DNA from: Halobacillus halophilus DSM 2266
GTDB lineage: Bacteria > Bacillota > Bacilli > Bacillales > Halobacillaceae
Assembly (NCBI RefSeq): GCF_000284515.1
Contig: NC_017668.1
Coordinates: 558,001 to 622,000 of the forward strand
Length of the DNA stretch: 64,000 bases
Direction of reading: 5' to 3'
The notes beneath the pieces were generated by a model. The model saw only the letters and a list, made by a program, of their open reading frames with translations, did not search any database and was not told where the DNA came from. The position numbers and the translations under genes were made by a program. This document shows, piece after piece, positions 16,146-23,896 of the stretch (position 1 is the stretch's first letter; the number at the start of each line of letters is the position of its first letter).

Positions 16146-16827
16146 CTTTCTCAGTTCAGAGGACGTGACTATATTACAAGACTCCTTTCTTCCTTTGTTG
16201 AAAGGAGTTCTTTCTTATACGATTCCCCTTACGCTCATTTCTTTTGCAATTGGGCTGATATTGGCGATCACGACGGCTTTATTTAGAATTTCCGGTATCA
16301 AAGTACTGTCTGGAATAGCCAGAGTGTACGTATCCATTATTCGCGGGACTCCTCTGCTTGTCCAGTTGTTCATTGTCTTCTACGGGTTAGGTAATTTAGG
16401 AATCGAAGCTTTGAAATTTGAACCTTTTGTGGGAGCGATTATTGCGTTCTCCTTAAATACGGGGGCGTATGCTTCCGAGACGATACGGGCCTCTATTTTA
16501 TCGATTGAAAAGGGACAGTGGGAGGCTTCGTCATCTATCGGAATGTCTTATCTTCAATCTTTAAGACGAGTGATCCTTCCTCAAGCTACGAGGGTGTCGG
16601 TTCCTCCTTTATCCAATTCATTTATTGGGTTGGTTAAAGAAACATCACTGGCTTCTACGATTCTGGTCAGTGAAATGTTCAGAAAAGCTCAGGAAATTGT
16701 AGCCACGACTTATACTCCTTTACTGGTGTACGTGGAAGCGGGTGCTATTTATTGGGTCATATGCTTTCTACTATCGGTTCTGCAAGGCAGAATTGAGAAC
16801 CGCATGAACCGTTATGTGAAAACGTAA
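16123..16827 (+). CDS. Amino-acid ABC transporter permease
   Basis: 234 residues, overlapping the binding-protein gene by 23 bp, so probably translationally coupled; the exact start (16123 or 16129) is uncertain because no clear Shine-Dalgarno is seen. About five membrane helices and the HisM-type coupling loop '[22 protein letters not shown]' near 125-147. '[19 protein letters not shown]' near 70 is typical of polar amino-acid permeases. It forms a homodimer with the ATPase and receives substrate from the lipoprotein. Confidence 0.88.
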   Translation: MKMFLLSSFLSSEDVTILQDSFLPLLKGVLSYTIPLTLISFAIGLILAITTALFRISGIKVLSGIARVYVSIIRGTPLLVQLFIVFYGLGNLGIEALKFEPFVGAIIAFSLNTGAYASETIRASILSIEKGQWEASSSIGMSYLQSLRRVILPQATRVSVPPLSNSFIGLVKETSLASTILVSEMFRKAQEIVATTYTPLLVYVEAGAIYWVICFLLSVLQGRIENRMNRYVKT

Positions 16828-16838
16828 GGAGAATGCTC

Positions 16839-17576
16839 ATGATTAACATGAACAATATATCAAAACAATTTGGCGACTTAGTCGTTTTAAAAGATATCAG
16901 TTTACAAGTAGAACAAGGAAAAGTGGTCGTCATCATTGGTCCTTCAGGTTCGGGTAAAACGACGCTTCTCCGGTGCTTGAACGTTCTTGAACGACCGGAA
17001 GACGGCTCCATCACAATTGATCAGCAGACTCTTAAATTTTCAGAAAAGGTTTCCAAAAAAGAAATTAGGGAGTTCAGGAAACAAACCGGCATGGTTTTTC
17101 AAACCTATAATTTGTTTCCTCACTTTACGGCCGTTCAAAATGTGATGGAAGGTCCCATAACCGTCCAAAAAGTCGCTAAGGCCAAAGCGCGTGAAAAAGC
17201 AGTGGATATTCTGACTAAAGTTGGTCTCCACGAGAAAATGGAAGTGTATCCTTATCAGCTTTCAGGAGGGCAGCAGCAGAGAGTGGGGATTGCCAGGGCC
17301 ATGGCGATTGACCCTAAAGTCATGTTGTTTGATGAACCGACTTCAGCACTGGATCCGGAATTAGTCGGTGAAGTTCTCCAAGTCATGAAGAAACTAGCAG
17401 CGGAAGGTCGTACGATGGTGGTCGTTACTCACGAAATGAGCTTTGCTAAAGAAGTAGCTGATGAAGTGCTGTTTATGGATAATGGCATGATCGTTGAAAG
17501 AGGCGAACCATCTGTTCTATTTGAACAGCCTAAGGAAGAACGCACAAAGCAATTTTTAAATTTAATAAAGCAGTAA
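16839..17576 (+). CDS. Amino-acid ABC transporter ATP-binding protein
   Basis: 245 residues from the ATG at 16839, spaced eight bases from AAGGAG; an in-frame ATG at 16833 is too close. Walker A '[13 protein letters not shown]' near 33, Q-loop '[12 protein letters not shown]' near 83, signature '[16 protein letters not shown]' near 140, Walker B '[13 protein letters not shown]' near 160 and the switch His in 'VVVTHEMSF' near 195 are all intact. It powers uptake with the two preceding gene products. A terminator follows directly. Confidence 0.92.
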   Translation: MINMNNISKQFGDLVVLKDISLQVEQGKVVVIIGPSGSGKTTLLRCLNVLERPEDGSITIDQQTLKFSEKVSKKEIREFRKQTGMVFQTYNLFPHFTAVQNVMEGPITVQKVAKAKAREKAVDILTKVGLHEKMEVYPYQLSGGQQQRVGIARAMAIDPKVMLFDEPTSALDPELVGEVLQVMKKLAAEGRTMVVVTHEMSFAKEVADEVLFMDNGMIVERGEPSVLFEQPKEERTKQFLNLIKQ

Positions 17577-17580
17577 TAAA

Positions 17581-17612
17581 AAAAGAACTTCCGGTACCGG
17601 AAGTTCTTTTTT
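17581..17612 (+). terminator. Terminator of the amino-acid ABC operon
   Basis: AAAAGAACTTCCGG pairs with CCGGAAGTTCTTTT and is followed by T residues. Confidence 0.9.
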
Positions 17613-17683
17613 TAGGGGGATTAAGCGAGTTTAAGACGCATTTTTCCAGACAAAGCGAACTACTAGTTTAATAGTTTTTTAGA

Positions 17684-17996
17684 TTATGGTTCTTTGGTTA
17701 ATTTTTTTAGGGGTTTCGTCGCAGGTCCTTCAATAACTTCTCCGTTCGGCGTAAATCGGGAACCGTGGCAAGGGCAGTCCCAGGAGGTAGCCGGTGGTAC
17801 CTTCCACAATCTTTCCTGCTTCAAGGATCACCACGCTGTACCCTTTTTTCATCAGAAGATAAGCGGTAATAATTCCGGTGATCCCGGATCCGATGACCGT
17901 TACATCTGCTTCCGTATTCTCGGTTAGGGCGGGAAAGGATTCAATTGACTGGTCTCTCCATAAGGGAAAAGATCTTTCAGGGAGCTGATGAACCAT
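17684..17996 (-). pseudogene. Remnant of a YhfW-like FAD oxidoreductase with C-terminal Rieske domain (large internal deletion plus frameshift)
   Basis: The frame from the ATG at 17996 gives an FAD-binding N-terminus ('ADVTVIGSGITGIITAYLL', '[15 protein letters not shown]') and then runs into nonsense, stopping about 90 codons in. Switching frame right after 'VEGTTG' reveals the end of a Rieske domain: '[20 protein letters not shown]' and '[12 protein letters not shown]' to a stop at 17684. The intact family is about 500 residues, so roughly 400 codons are missing and the junction is out of frame. The ATG and upstream region remain, so a short useless peptide may still be made. Confidence 0.85.
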
Positions 17997-18011
17997 ATTT
18001 TTTTCTCCTTC

Positions 18012-19151
18012 TTAGGTAGTTTGATAGGAAACTAAAATCTCTTCTTGTGTAAGAATAGACTCGATGGCGAGACGTGCTTCTTCCAGTACCGATTGCCGCC
18101 ATTCCTCCTGATTGGGGTAGAACATATTTTTGAATTCCTCAAGAATCCATTGCCGATCCTGCTCCTTTTCTGCTCCTTCCCAGTAAAGCTGGTTTTCCAG
18201 GATGATCGTTGTAAATTCCCGCAGCTCTGCTTTTCGGCTTGTACCGAATGTGCCAAACTCAAATAAAGCCGAAAATAGATACGTATCTGGATTTTCTTCA
18301 TTTTTTACTTTATGAAAATAGTTGGTAGAGTCTCCTTTTACCTTTTTAGGAGTGAACTTTTGGATATTTTCCATTCCATACTCTTCTTTCATATGCTCTT
18401 CTTCCCGTTCATCATGTTCGGAGACGACCATTGTAACCTCGTTGGTTGGTCCAAGAGCTGTATGCCAATCCATATGGATCACACGAGGATAGGTAGAAAG
18501 GAGTTTTCTCTGCCAAGCTTTTAAAAAGCTGGCTGATTCCTCTTCGCTCGACCCTCCGTAATAGACACCGTGTGGGAATTCAAATTGTCCCATGCCTTTT
18601 GCTTTCTTAATTCCACTGTATCCTTCTCTCATCATTCCTTTACTCAATTGTTCGTATAGCTCTGTTTTTTCTTTGGCCACATCCTTAACGGGACCGTTGG
18701 GCTGAAAAATATGACGCTCTTCCGAGTAATTCTCATTTACATTCTCAGGAACTGAACCTGGTTCGAATAAATAATTACGGTTCAAATCCACGTTATTTTC
18801 AGTTACACGTCTGAAATTCCGCATTCCCCAGGGGTTGATGGCGTGGACGAGGCAGATGCCAGTAGTTTGTGGATCGATTTGATCAAGGTATTCCTCGACA
18901 AACAGGTGAGTTACTGCTGCTCCGGCATAACCTTCAATCCCGTGCTCCCCAGTGGTGAAAAAAACGACTTGATCGTTCGACGTAAGCGCTTCGGAATAAA
19001 TAACATCAATGGTATTGTCCGGATCCTCTCCGATGGTTTCGGTGGATAAAACAGCCTGAGGCCACTTTTTTTTGATGGTGGATACATGTTCTTGGAATGT
19101 TTCTCTGGATTGTTCATAATCTCTCTTAAAATATTTTTCTATTGCTGTCAT
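18012..19151 (-). CDS. DUF2817 (M14-like metallopeptidase fold) protein
   Basis: 379 residues. Candidate zinc ligands are in 'FFTTGEHGIEGYAGAAV' near 70, and 'AINPWGMRNFRRVTENNVDLNRNYL' near 105 resembles the substrate-binding 'NP..RNxR.N..VDLNRN' block of M14 carboxypeptidases. 'HMDWHTALG' near 237 could supply the third ligand and 'LFEFGTFG' near 308 the catalytic Glu. No signal peptide, so probably cytoplasmic. Substrate unknown. It is monocistronic, ending 15 bp from the start of the Rieske pseudogene on the same strand. Confidence 0.75.
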   Translation of the reverse strand: MTAIEKYFKRDYEQSRETFQEHVSTIKKKWPQAVLSTETIGEDPDNTIDVIYSEALTSNDQVVFFTTGEHGIEGYAGAAVTHLFVEEYLDQIDPQTTGICLVHAINPWGMRNFRRVTENNVDLNRNYLFEPGSVPENVNENYSEERHIFQPNGPVKDVAKEKTELYEQLSKGMMREGYSGIKKAKGMGQFEFPHGVYYGGSSEEESASFLKAWQRKLLSTYPRVIHMDWHTALGPTNEVTMVVSEHDEREEEHMKEEYGMENIQKFTPKKVKGDSTNYFHKVKNEENPDTYLFSALFEFGTFGTSRKAELREFTTIILENQLYWEGAEKEQDRQWILEEFKNMFYPNQEEWRQSVLEEARLAIESILTQEEILVSYQTT

Positions 19152-19156
19152 AGGTA

Positions 19157-19527
19157 CACTACCTTTCGAATGCTTTTTGTAATAAATTCCACAAATGTGA
19201 AATGCTAAACAGTTATTTTTTATATTAAGATAATATAATTGATAGTGTGGAGTGACTTGAATGCTTTTGAAGTGTTAGAAATATGGGGCGAAGGATTTTT
19301 TTATTTAAGGTATAAGTGAATGTTAAAAGGTGGCAGATTGAATTGTTTTCTTTAAAAAATAAATTCAGTTTCATTTCTGAAGAATAAATCCAATCTAGGG
19401 AGAGGTTTATACGGTAAAGGGTAATAAAGTAAGTGGGAGATGAATCTTCTATCCAAAACCAAACTATAGGCATGGTACTCAACCGAGGGCTGTTGTTTTT
19501 TAGTTTCAGGACTTTTTCTATAAGAAA
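19157..19527. other. Non-coding AT-rich gap
   Basis: About 370 bp between the DUF2817 start and the yjzC-like terminator. It is AT-rich. The only open frame (minus strand, 104 codons) has no ribosome binding site, no compositional resemblance to a protein and reads through the neighbouring terminator. I see no RNA gene, repeat or clear promoter pair beyond what the minus-strand gene at 19151 needs. Confidence 0.5.
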
Positions 19528-19560
19528 AGACCGGATCAAGGTTTCCCTTTGATCCGGTCT
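19528..19560 (-). terminator. Terminator of the yjzC-like gene
   Basis: AGACCGGATCAA pairs with TTGATCCGGTCT. On the minus strand TTTTCTTATA follows. Confidence 0.85.
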
Positions 19561-19576
19561 ATCTTACGTTTGGTGA

Positions 19577-19756
19577 TTACGAAGTTTTTACCCAGTGGGC
19601 AGCTTCATTACTTGAAGGAGAAGGGGGGAACTGTTCACCTTTTTCCACTTTCACTTCAGTATTGTCCTGATTTGAACCTCCACTGACTAAGCTTTGTACC
19701 TTGTAAGTGCCTGATTCTGGCGCTTTTTCGCCTGTCTTATAAGTGTTTTGTGCCAT
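19577..19756 (-). CDS. yjzC: YjzC-like small conserved protein
   Basis: 59 residues from the ATG at 19756, preceded by CAGGAGGTGGAGC. The start 'MAQNTYKTGEKAPESGTYK' and the end 'GEQFPPSPSSNEAAHWVK' match the pattern of Bacillus YjzC ('TGEKAPESG' and 'FPPSP' blocks). Its function is unknown; it is a small soluble protein with its own terminator. Confidence 0.8.
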   Translation of the reverse strand: MAQNTYKTGEKAPESGTYKVQSLVSGGSNQDNTEVKVEKGEQFPPSPSSNEAAHWVKTS

Positions 19757-19978
19757 GTTGCTCCACCTCCTGAATAAATTAGAAAAGGAAAAAATAGGTT
19801 GTCCTTTTCTTATATAACGTATTTACCATAGAAGTGATGGGTTAAAACGTAATTATTTGATAAAAATGGAAAATAGGAGATTCGGCAGAGCTGGTTCATT
19901 GGAAAAGTGGGAAGATTTAAGGGAGTATAGTTCGAACAGCATATAGCGAATAATAAAACTTGATGAAATCTCTTAAAA

Positions 19979-20025
19979 TTGACATTTAATTGTATTCATA
20001 TTATATTTATCTTGAAATTGAGATA
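19979..20025 (+). promoter_or_regulatory. Promoter with MhqR-type operator for the ring-cleaving dioxygenase gene
   Basis: TTGACA (19979-19984) and TATATT (20002-20007) are 17 bp apart. Directly downstream is the near-palindrome TATCTTGAAATTGAGATA (20008-20025). B. subtilis MhqR operators have the form TATCTCGAATTCGAGATA. Binding here would cover the transcription start, so repression relieved by quinones is inferred. Confidence 0.7.
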
Positions 20026-20055
20026 AATTATCTTTAAGTCAACGGAGGGTATGAA

Positions 20056-21039
20056 ATGAACGAATTGAAGGGCTTGCACCATGTGACCGCTATTACCAGC
20101 AGTGCGGAAAAGAATTATGAATTTTTCACATACGTACTGGGAATGCGGCTGGTGAAGAAAACGGTCAATCAGGATGATATTCAGACATACCACTTGTTTT
20201 TTGCGGATGATAAAGGGAGTCCGGGTACAGATATGACATTTTTTGATTTTCCAGGCATCCCTAAAGGTGAACACGGAACGAATGAAATATCTAAAACTTC
20301 CTTCCGGGTTCCCAGTGATGAAGCGCTCGAGTACTGGGTGAAGCGGTTCGACCGATTAGATGTTCAACACGAGGGAATCAAAGAGACATTCGGAAAGAGA
20401 GTGCTGCCGTTTACAGACTTTGATGAACAAGCATACGAACTCGTCTCCGATGAAAATAACACTGGGGTACCTGCGGGGACTCCTTGGCAGAATGGTCCGA
20501 TTCCACTGGAGTATGGCATAACGGGTCTTGGACCGCTGCACGTAAGGATTGCAGACTTTGATTATTTTAAAAAAGTGCTGGAAAAAGTTCTCCTGTTCAG
20601 AGAGATTGCCAATGAAGGTCCTTTTTATCTATTTGAAGCAGGGGAAGGTGGAAATGGAGCTCAGGTGGTGGTAGAGCATAATGATCAAATGCCTTCCTCT
20701 CGCCAGGGGTACGGTACGGTTCACCATGCGGCTTTCCGTGTAGAGGATCGAGATGCACTGAATGAATGGATTGATCGTATGCCGCGGTACGGGTTCAGGA
20801 CGTCTGGTTACGTAAACCGCCATTATTTCGAATCCTTATATGCCGGTGTAGCACCACAAATCTTATTTGAGTTTGCGACCGATGGCCCAGGGTTTATGGG
20901 AGATGAACCTTATGAAACACTGGGTGAAATGCTGTCGCTGCCTCCAATGCTTGAGCCTAAACGAGAAGAGATTGAACAAGCGGTACGTCCAATTGATACG
21001 GTAAGAAGTACAAAGGATATTAAGAAAGAATATAACTAA
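20056..21039 (+). CDS. VOC-family ring-cleaving dioxygenase (MhqA/MhqE/MhqO type)
   Basis: 327 residues, the length of the MhqO group, with two tandem glyoxalase-fold (VOC) domains. Metal ligand candidates are His in 'LKGLHHVTAIT' near residue 8, His in 'GYGTVHHAAFRVED' near 223 and Glu in 'ILFEFATDGPGF' near 270. These proteins protect against quinones by thiol-dependent cleavage of aromatic adducts. The MhqR-like operator just upstream supports that role. It is monocistronic with a strong terminator. Confidence 0.85.
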   Translation: MNELKGLHHVTAITSSAEKNYEFFTYVLGMRLVKKTVNQDDIQTYHLFFADDKGSPGTDMTFFDFPGIPKGEHGTNEISKTSFRVPSDEALEYWVKRFDRLDVQHEGIKETFGKRVLPFTDFDEQAYELVSDENNTGVPAGTPWQNGPIPLEYGITGLGPLHVRIADFDYFKKVLEKVLLFREIANEGPFYLFEAGEGGNGAQVVVEHNDQMPSSRQGYGTVHHAAFRVEDRDALNEWIDRMPRYGFRTSGYVNRHYFESLYAGVAPQILFEFATDGPGFMGDEPYETLGEMLSLPPMLEPKREEIEQAVRPIDTVRSTKDIKKEYN

Positions 21040-21047
21040 AACGGTAA

Positions 21048-21086
21048 GCCCTCTCCAAGTTGATGAAACTCGGAGAGGGCTTTTTT
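21048..21086 (+). terminator. Terminator of the dioxygenase gene
   Basis: GCCCTCTCC pairs with GGAGAGGGC and is followed by six T. Confidence 0.9.
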
Positions 21087-21095
21087 CTTGAGAAT

Positions 21096-21157
21096 TCATA
21101 CAAATACTTCCACCTCAGGTCATCCATATTTTAGCACCTCAGGTCATACAAATATTG
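21096..21157 (+). repeat. 24-bp tandem repeat, about 2.5 units
   Basis: Two consecutive 24-bp units, 21096-21119 and 21120-21143, each begin TCAT and end CACCTCAGG, followed by a partial third unit TCATACAAATATTG. A further unit of the same sequence occurs at 28451-28474. Confidence 0.7.
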
Positions 21158-21248
21158 TAAATGGTGTGTCTGTTTAGGTGTGTTCATCATATTTTCACAG
21201 AAGTGAGGTATGATGGAATTCAATTCAGTAAAAGTAGAGGTATGTAAG

Positions 21249-21863
21249 ATGACTATTCAACCCGTAACTATTATTCGAGTTGCTTCATTAGTAATGGCTG
21301 CCCTGGTCATGTGGCTGGCTGTATCGAAGGAAACCAGTCACAAGAAAAGGGCACTGGATCAGTTCAGCTCTCTACTGCTAACGTGGGCTTTATGGTTTAT
21401 TGGTGTGAAACTTCTGACGACCTGGCCCCTTGTGCTGGAGTATCCACTTTCCGCGTTAGCGTACCCAAGCGGGACCCTGGAATTTTACTTAGCTTCATTG
21501 CTTACGATCAGCACAGAGTTTCGCAGGAAAGAGAAGCATCAGACGTTCATGTACGAGTATATTCTTCTGCTCGCTTGCAGTTTTTTCTTTTTTACATTAC
21601 TTTCCCAACTGCTGCTCGAGCGAGGAGTACTGGTCGAACTGGTCCTATTTTTTGTATATCTGGCAGCCGTGCTGTTATTCAGGCAAGTTCTTATCATAAG
21701 CGCTCTTTTTTCTATTAGTGCGGCAGCTTTTGCGTGGGTAGGCGGACCACCGGCCTTAATGGGCTATCGTATGGATCTATGGTTTTATGTAGTGATCAGC
21801 CTCGCGATGTTTTTATTATGGAATTTAGAGAAGAGGAGAGAGGTATCATGTCGGTCGATGTAA
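21249..21863 (+). CDS. Multi-spanning membrane protein of unknown function, first gene of the ccdA cassette
   Basis: 204 residues from the ATG at 21249 (AGAGG upstream). About six hydrophobic helices, almost no soluble domain and a basic tail 'LEKRREVSCRSM'. I do not recognise the family. It overlaps the start of ccdA by 16 bp, so it is co-translated with it. A role beside CcdA in moving electrons or handling thiols at the membrane is a guess from position only. Confidence 0.6.
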   Translation: MTIQPVTIIRVASLVMAALVMWLAVSKETSHKKRALDQFSSLLLTWALWFIGVKLLTTWPLVLEYPLSALAYPSGTLEFYLASLLTISTEFRRKEKHQTFMYEYILLLACSFFFFTLLSQLLLERGVLVELVLFFVYLAAVLLFRQVLIISALFSISAAAFAWVGGPPALMGYRMDLWFYVVISLAMFLLWNLEKRREVSCRSM

Positions 21864-22597
21864 CGATATGGCTTGCTTTTGGAGCCGGAGTCATTTCATT
21901 TTTATCTCCATGTACACTTCCTTTGTTTCCGGCGTATTTGTCCTACATAACCGGAATGAGTGTGAAAGAGATTAAAGAGGATCAGAGTGCCAAGGTAAAA
22001 AGGAAGCTGCTTCTTCACTCGGTGTTCTTTCTATTAGGTGTATCTACCGTATTTTTGACGCTGGGGATTGGAGCATCCTACTTAGGAAACGTGATCCAGG
22101 GATTTTTATCAGGCGAATCAGGCCTTTTACTGCAGCGAATAGCAGGTGTGTTTATTATTCTGATGGGCTTTTTTGTAGCCGGATGGCTTAAAATTAATTG
22201 GTTTATGAGTGAAAAACGAATGAGCTTTAAACCGCGCCGTTCGTTTAGTTATGCCGGCACCTGGTTTGCGGGAATGGGATTTGCGGCAGGGTGGACACCG
22301 TGTATCGGTCCGATTTTTGCCTCCATTCTAATGCTTGCCGCAAGCCAGCCCACGCAGGGAGTACTGTACACAGTGGTGTACGTCCTTGGGTTTATTCTGC
22401 CGTTTCTTGCCTTCTCCTTTTTCCTAGGATCTACACGAATCATTCTGAAATATAGCGGTCAGATTATGAAAGCTGGAGGGGCTATGATGATTGTAGCAGG
22501 AGCGCTTTTATATACTGGGTATATGACGAGGATTTCGACCTTTATGTTGAACCTCGTGCAAGACACCTGGCTTTCCAATTTAGGATTTATTTTTTAA
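21848..22597 (+). CDS. ccdA: CcdA/DsbD-type transmembrane thiol-disulfide reductase
   Basis: 249 residues from the ATG at 21848 (GAGGAGAGAGG upstream); the longer in-frame extension overlaps the previous gene and is rejected. Six membrane helices. The two redox Cys are in 'FLSPCTLPLFPAYLSY' near residue 22 and 'AGWTPCIGPIFAS' near 147, each with the expected prolines. CcdA passes electrons from cytoplasmic thioredoxin across the membrane to extracytoplasmic thioredoxin-like proteins, here presumably the protein encoded next. Used in cytochrome c maturation and sporulation in Bacillus. Confidence 0.88.
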   Translation: MSVDVTIWLAFGAGVISFLSPCTLPLFPAYLSYITGMSVKEIKEDQSAKVKRKLLLHSVFFLLGVSTVFLTLGIGASYLGNVIQGFLSGESGLLLQRIAGVFIILMGFFVAGWLKINWFMSEKRMSFKPRRSFSYAGTWFAGMGFAAGWTPCIGPIFASILMLAASQPTQGVLYTVVYVLGFILPFLAFSFFLGSTRIILKYSGQIMKAGGAMMIVAGALLYTGYMTRISTFMLNLVQDTWLSNLGFIF

Positions 22598-22615
22598 TAT
22601 GAAAGGAGACAGGTT

Positions 22616-23197
22616 ATGAAACGCTGGATCATTATATTGGCTGTGACGGCTTTGTTTGGATGGGCGATCTATGATTTTGCTTATCAGGGTAAAGCGAGTA
22701 CTGACCCTGAAGAAGAGGGGACGACGGTTACCACGGGAGAAACAGATGAACGTTCGAATGGGCCGGAGAACGGGAAGACGGGACTTGAAAAAGGTCAGCA
22801 GGCTCCTGACTTTACACTTCACACGCTTGAGGGAGAAGAGGTGTCTTTATCCGATTATCGGGGTAAAAAAGTGATGATTAACTTTTGGGCTACCTGGTGT
22901 CCTCCTTGCCGGGCGGAAATGCCTGATATGGAGAAATTTTATCAGAACGAAGATATTGTCATCTTAGCTGTAAATCTGACGGAAACTGAATCCGGTTTAA
23001 AAGAGGTGCAGGAGTTCAGAGATGAATTTAATTTGTCTTTTCCTATCTTATTAGATAAAAAAGTGGAAGTAGCCAATAAGTACCAGATTAATCCTGTTCC
23101 TACTTCAGTGTTCGTGGACGAAGATGGAAAAATTGATTCCGTGATGCTTGGAGCGATGAACTATGACATGATGCTTCAGCGTGTGGAGGAATTATAG
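22616..23197 (+). CDS. Membrane-anchored thioredoxin-like protein (ResA/TlpA type)
   Basis: 193 residues. One N-terminal membrane helix (about 5-22) and an acidic linker lead to an extracytoplasmic TlpA domain with the active site 'WATWCPPCRAEM' (CPPC, near residue 95) and the cis-Pro in 'NPVPTSVFVDEDG'. 'GQQAPDFTLHTLEGEEVSLSDYRGKK' is the redoxin start. It reduces disulfides outside the membrane with electrons from CcdA. It is 18 bp downstream of ccdA and followed by a two-component system. Confidence 0.88.
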   Translation: MKRWIIILAVTALFGWAIYDFAYQGKASTDPEEEGTTVTTGETDERSNGPENGKTGLEKGQQAPDFTLHTLEGEEVSLSDYRGKKVMINFWATWCPPCRAEMPDMEKFYQNEDIVILAVNLTETESGLKEVQEFRDEFNLSFPILLDKKVEVANKYQINPVPTSVFVDEDGKIDSVMLGAMNYDMMLQRVEEL

Positions 23198-23212
23198 GAG
23201 AGAGTACGTTAT

Positions 23213-23896
23213 ATGAAACCCGAAATTTTAATTGTAGAAGATGATCCGAAGATTTCAAATCTCGTTGCTTTGTATGTGAAAAACAGTGGTTATGAGGCAC
23301 TTCAGGCTTATGATGGCGAAGAGGCAATGCGTCTGTATTCCGAGCAGAAACCATGCTTGATTATTCTTGATCTGATGCTGCCGAAAATTAGTGGGGAGGA
23401 ATTCTGTGAATGGGTGAAGGAAGGACGGGAAGATGATCCCGGGGTTATTATGCTCTCGGCGAAAGCCAAAACGGATGATAAGATCAGCGGCTTGAAGCTG
23501 GGAGCAGATGACTACGTGACGAAACCGTTCAGCCCTGAAGAATTAATGGCTCACGTGGAAGCGGTACTTCGTCGAACAGGACGTGTCTGTCAAAAGATTG
23601 TTTTGAATGGCCTTGTTATCAAACCTCGAAAAGGAGAGGTGTGGCTGTACGATCAACTGCTCGAATTAACCCATTATGAGTTCAACTTGCTTTATTTTCT
23701 AATGGAAAATGCCGAACATGTATTTACACGAGAACAACTGGTTCAGCAAATCCATCCTTATGGAGAATCAGAAATCATGGGGCGTACGATTGATGCACAT
23801 ATAAAGAAACTGCGTAGAAAAATCGAGCGTGACCCAGCCAAGCCTGAGCGGATTCTTACCGTGAGAGGAATGGGGTATAAATTTGTTCAAAATTAG
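23213..23896 (+). CDS. OmpR-family response regulator
   Basis: 227 residues. Receiver domain about 1-120 with the acidic pair 'VEDDPK' (8-13), phospho-acceptor Asp in 'LIILDLMLPK' near 53 and Lys in 'YVTKPFSPEEL' near 104. Winged-helix DNA-binding domain about 130-227 ending 'RIERDPAKPERILTVRGMGYKFVQ'. It follows the thioredoxin gene closely and overlaps the kinase gene by 14 bp. The shared operon suggests it responds to envelope redox state; inference. Confidence 0.88.
   Translation: MKPEILIVEDDPKISNLVALYVKNSGYEALQAYDGEEAMRLYSEQKPCLIILDLMLPKISGEEFCEWVKEGREDDPGVIMLSAKAKTDDKISGLKLGADDYVTKPFSPEELMAHVEAVLRRTGRVCQKIVLNGLVIKPRKGEVWLYDQLLELTHYEFNLLYFLMENAEHVFTREQLVQQIHPYGESEIMGRTIDAHIKKLRRKIERDPAKPERILTVRGMGYKFVQN

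Noticed and set aside
19225-19539. 104-codon minus-strand frame beyond the DUF2817 gene
   Set aside because: AT-rich, no ribosome binding site, and it begins inside the terminator of the yjzC-like gene.
21096-21157. Possible CRISPR array at the 24-bp repeats
   Set aside because: Units are directly adjacent with no spacers, only two and a half copies, and no cas genes are in the window.
21734-21847. N-terminal extension of ccdA
   Set aside because: The upstream in-frame start lies inside the preceding gene without a ribosome binding site, and the extension has no match to CcdA, whose helix 1 begins after the ATG at 21848.
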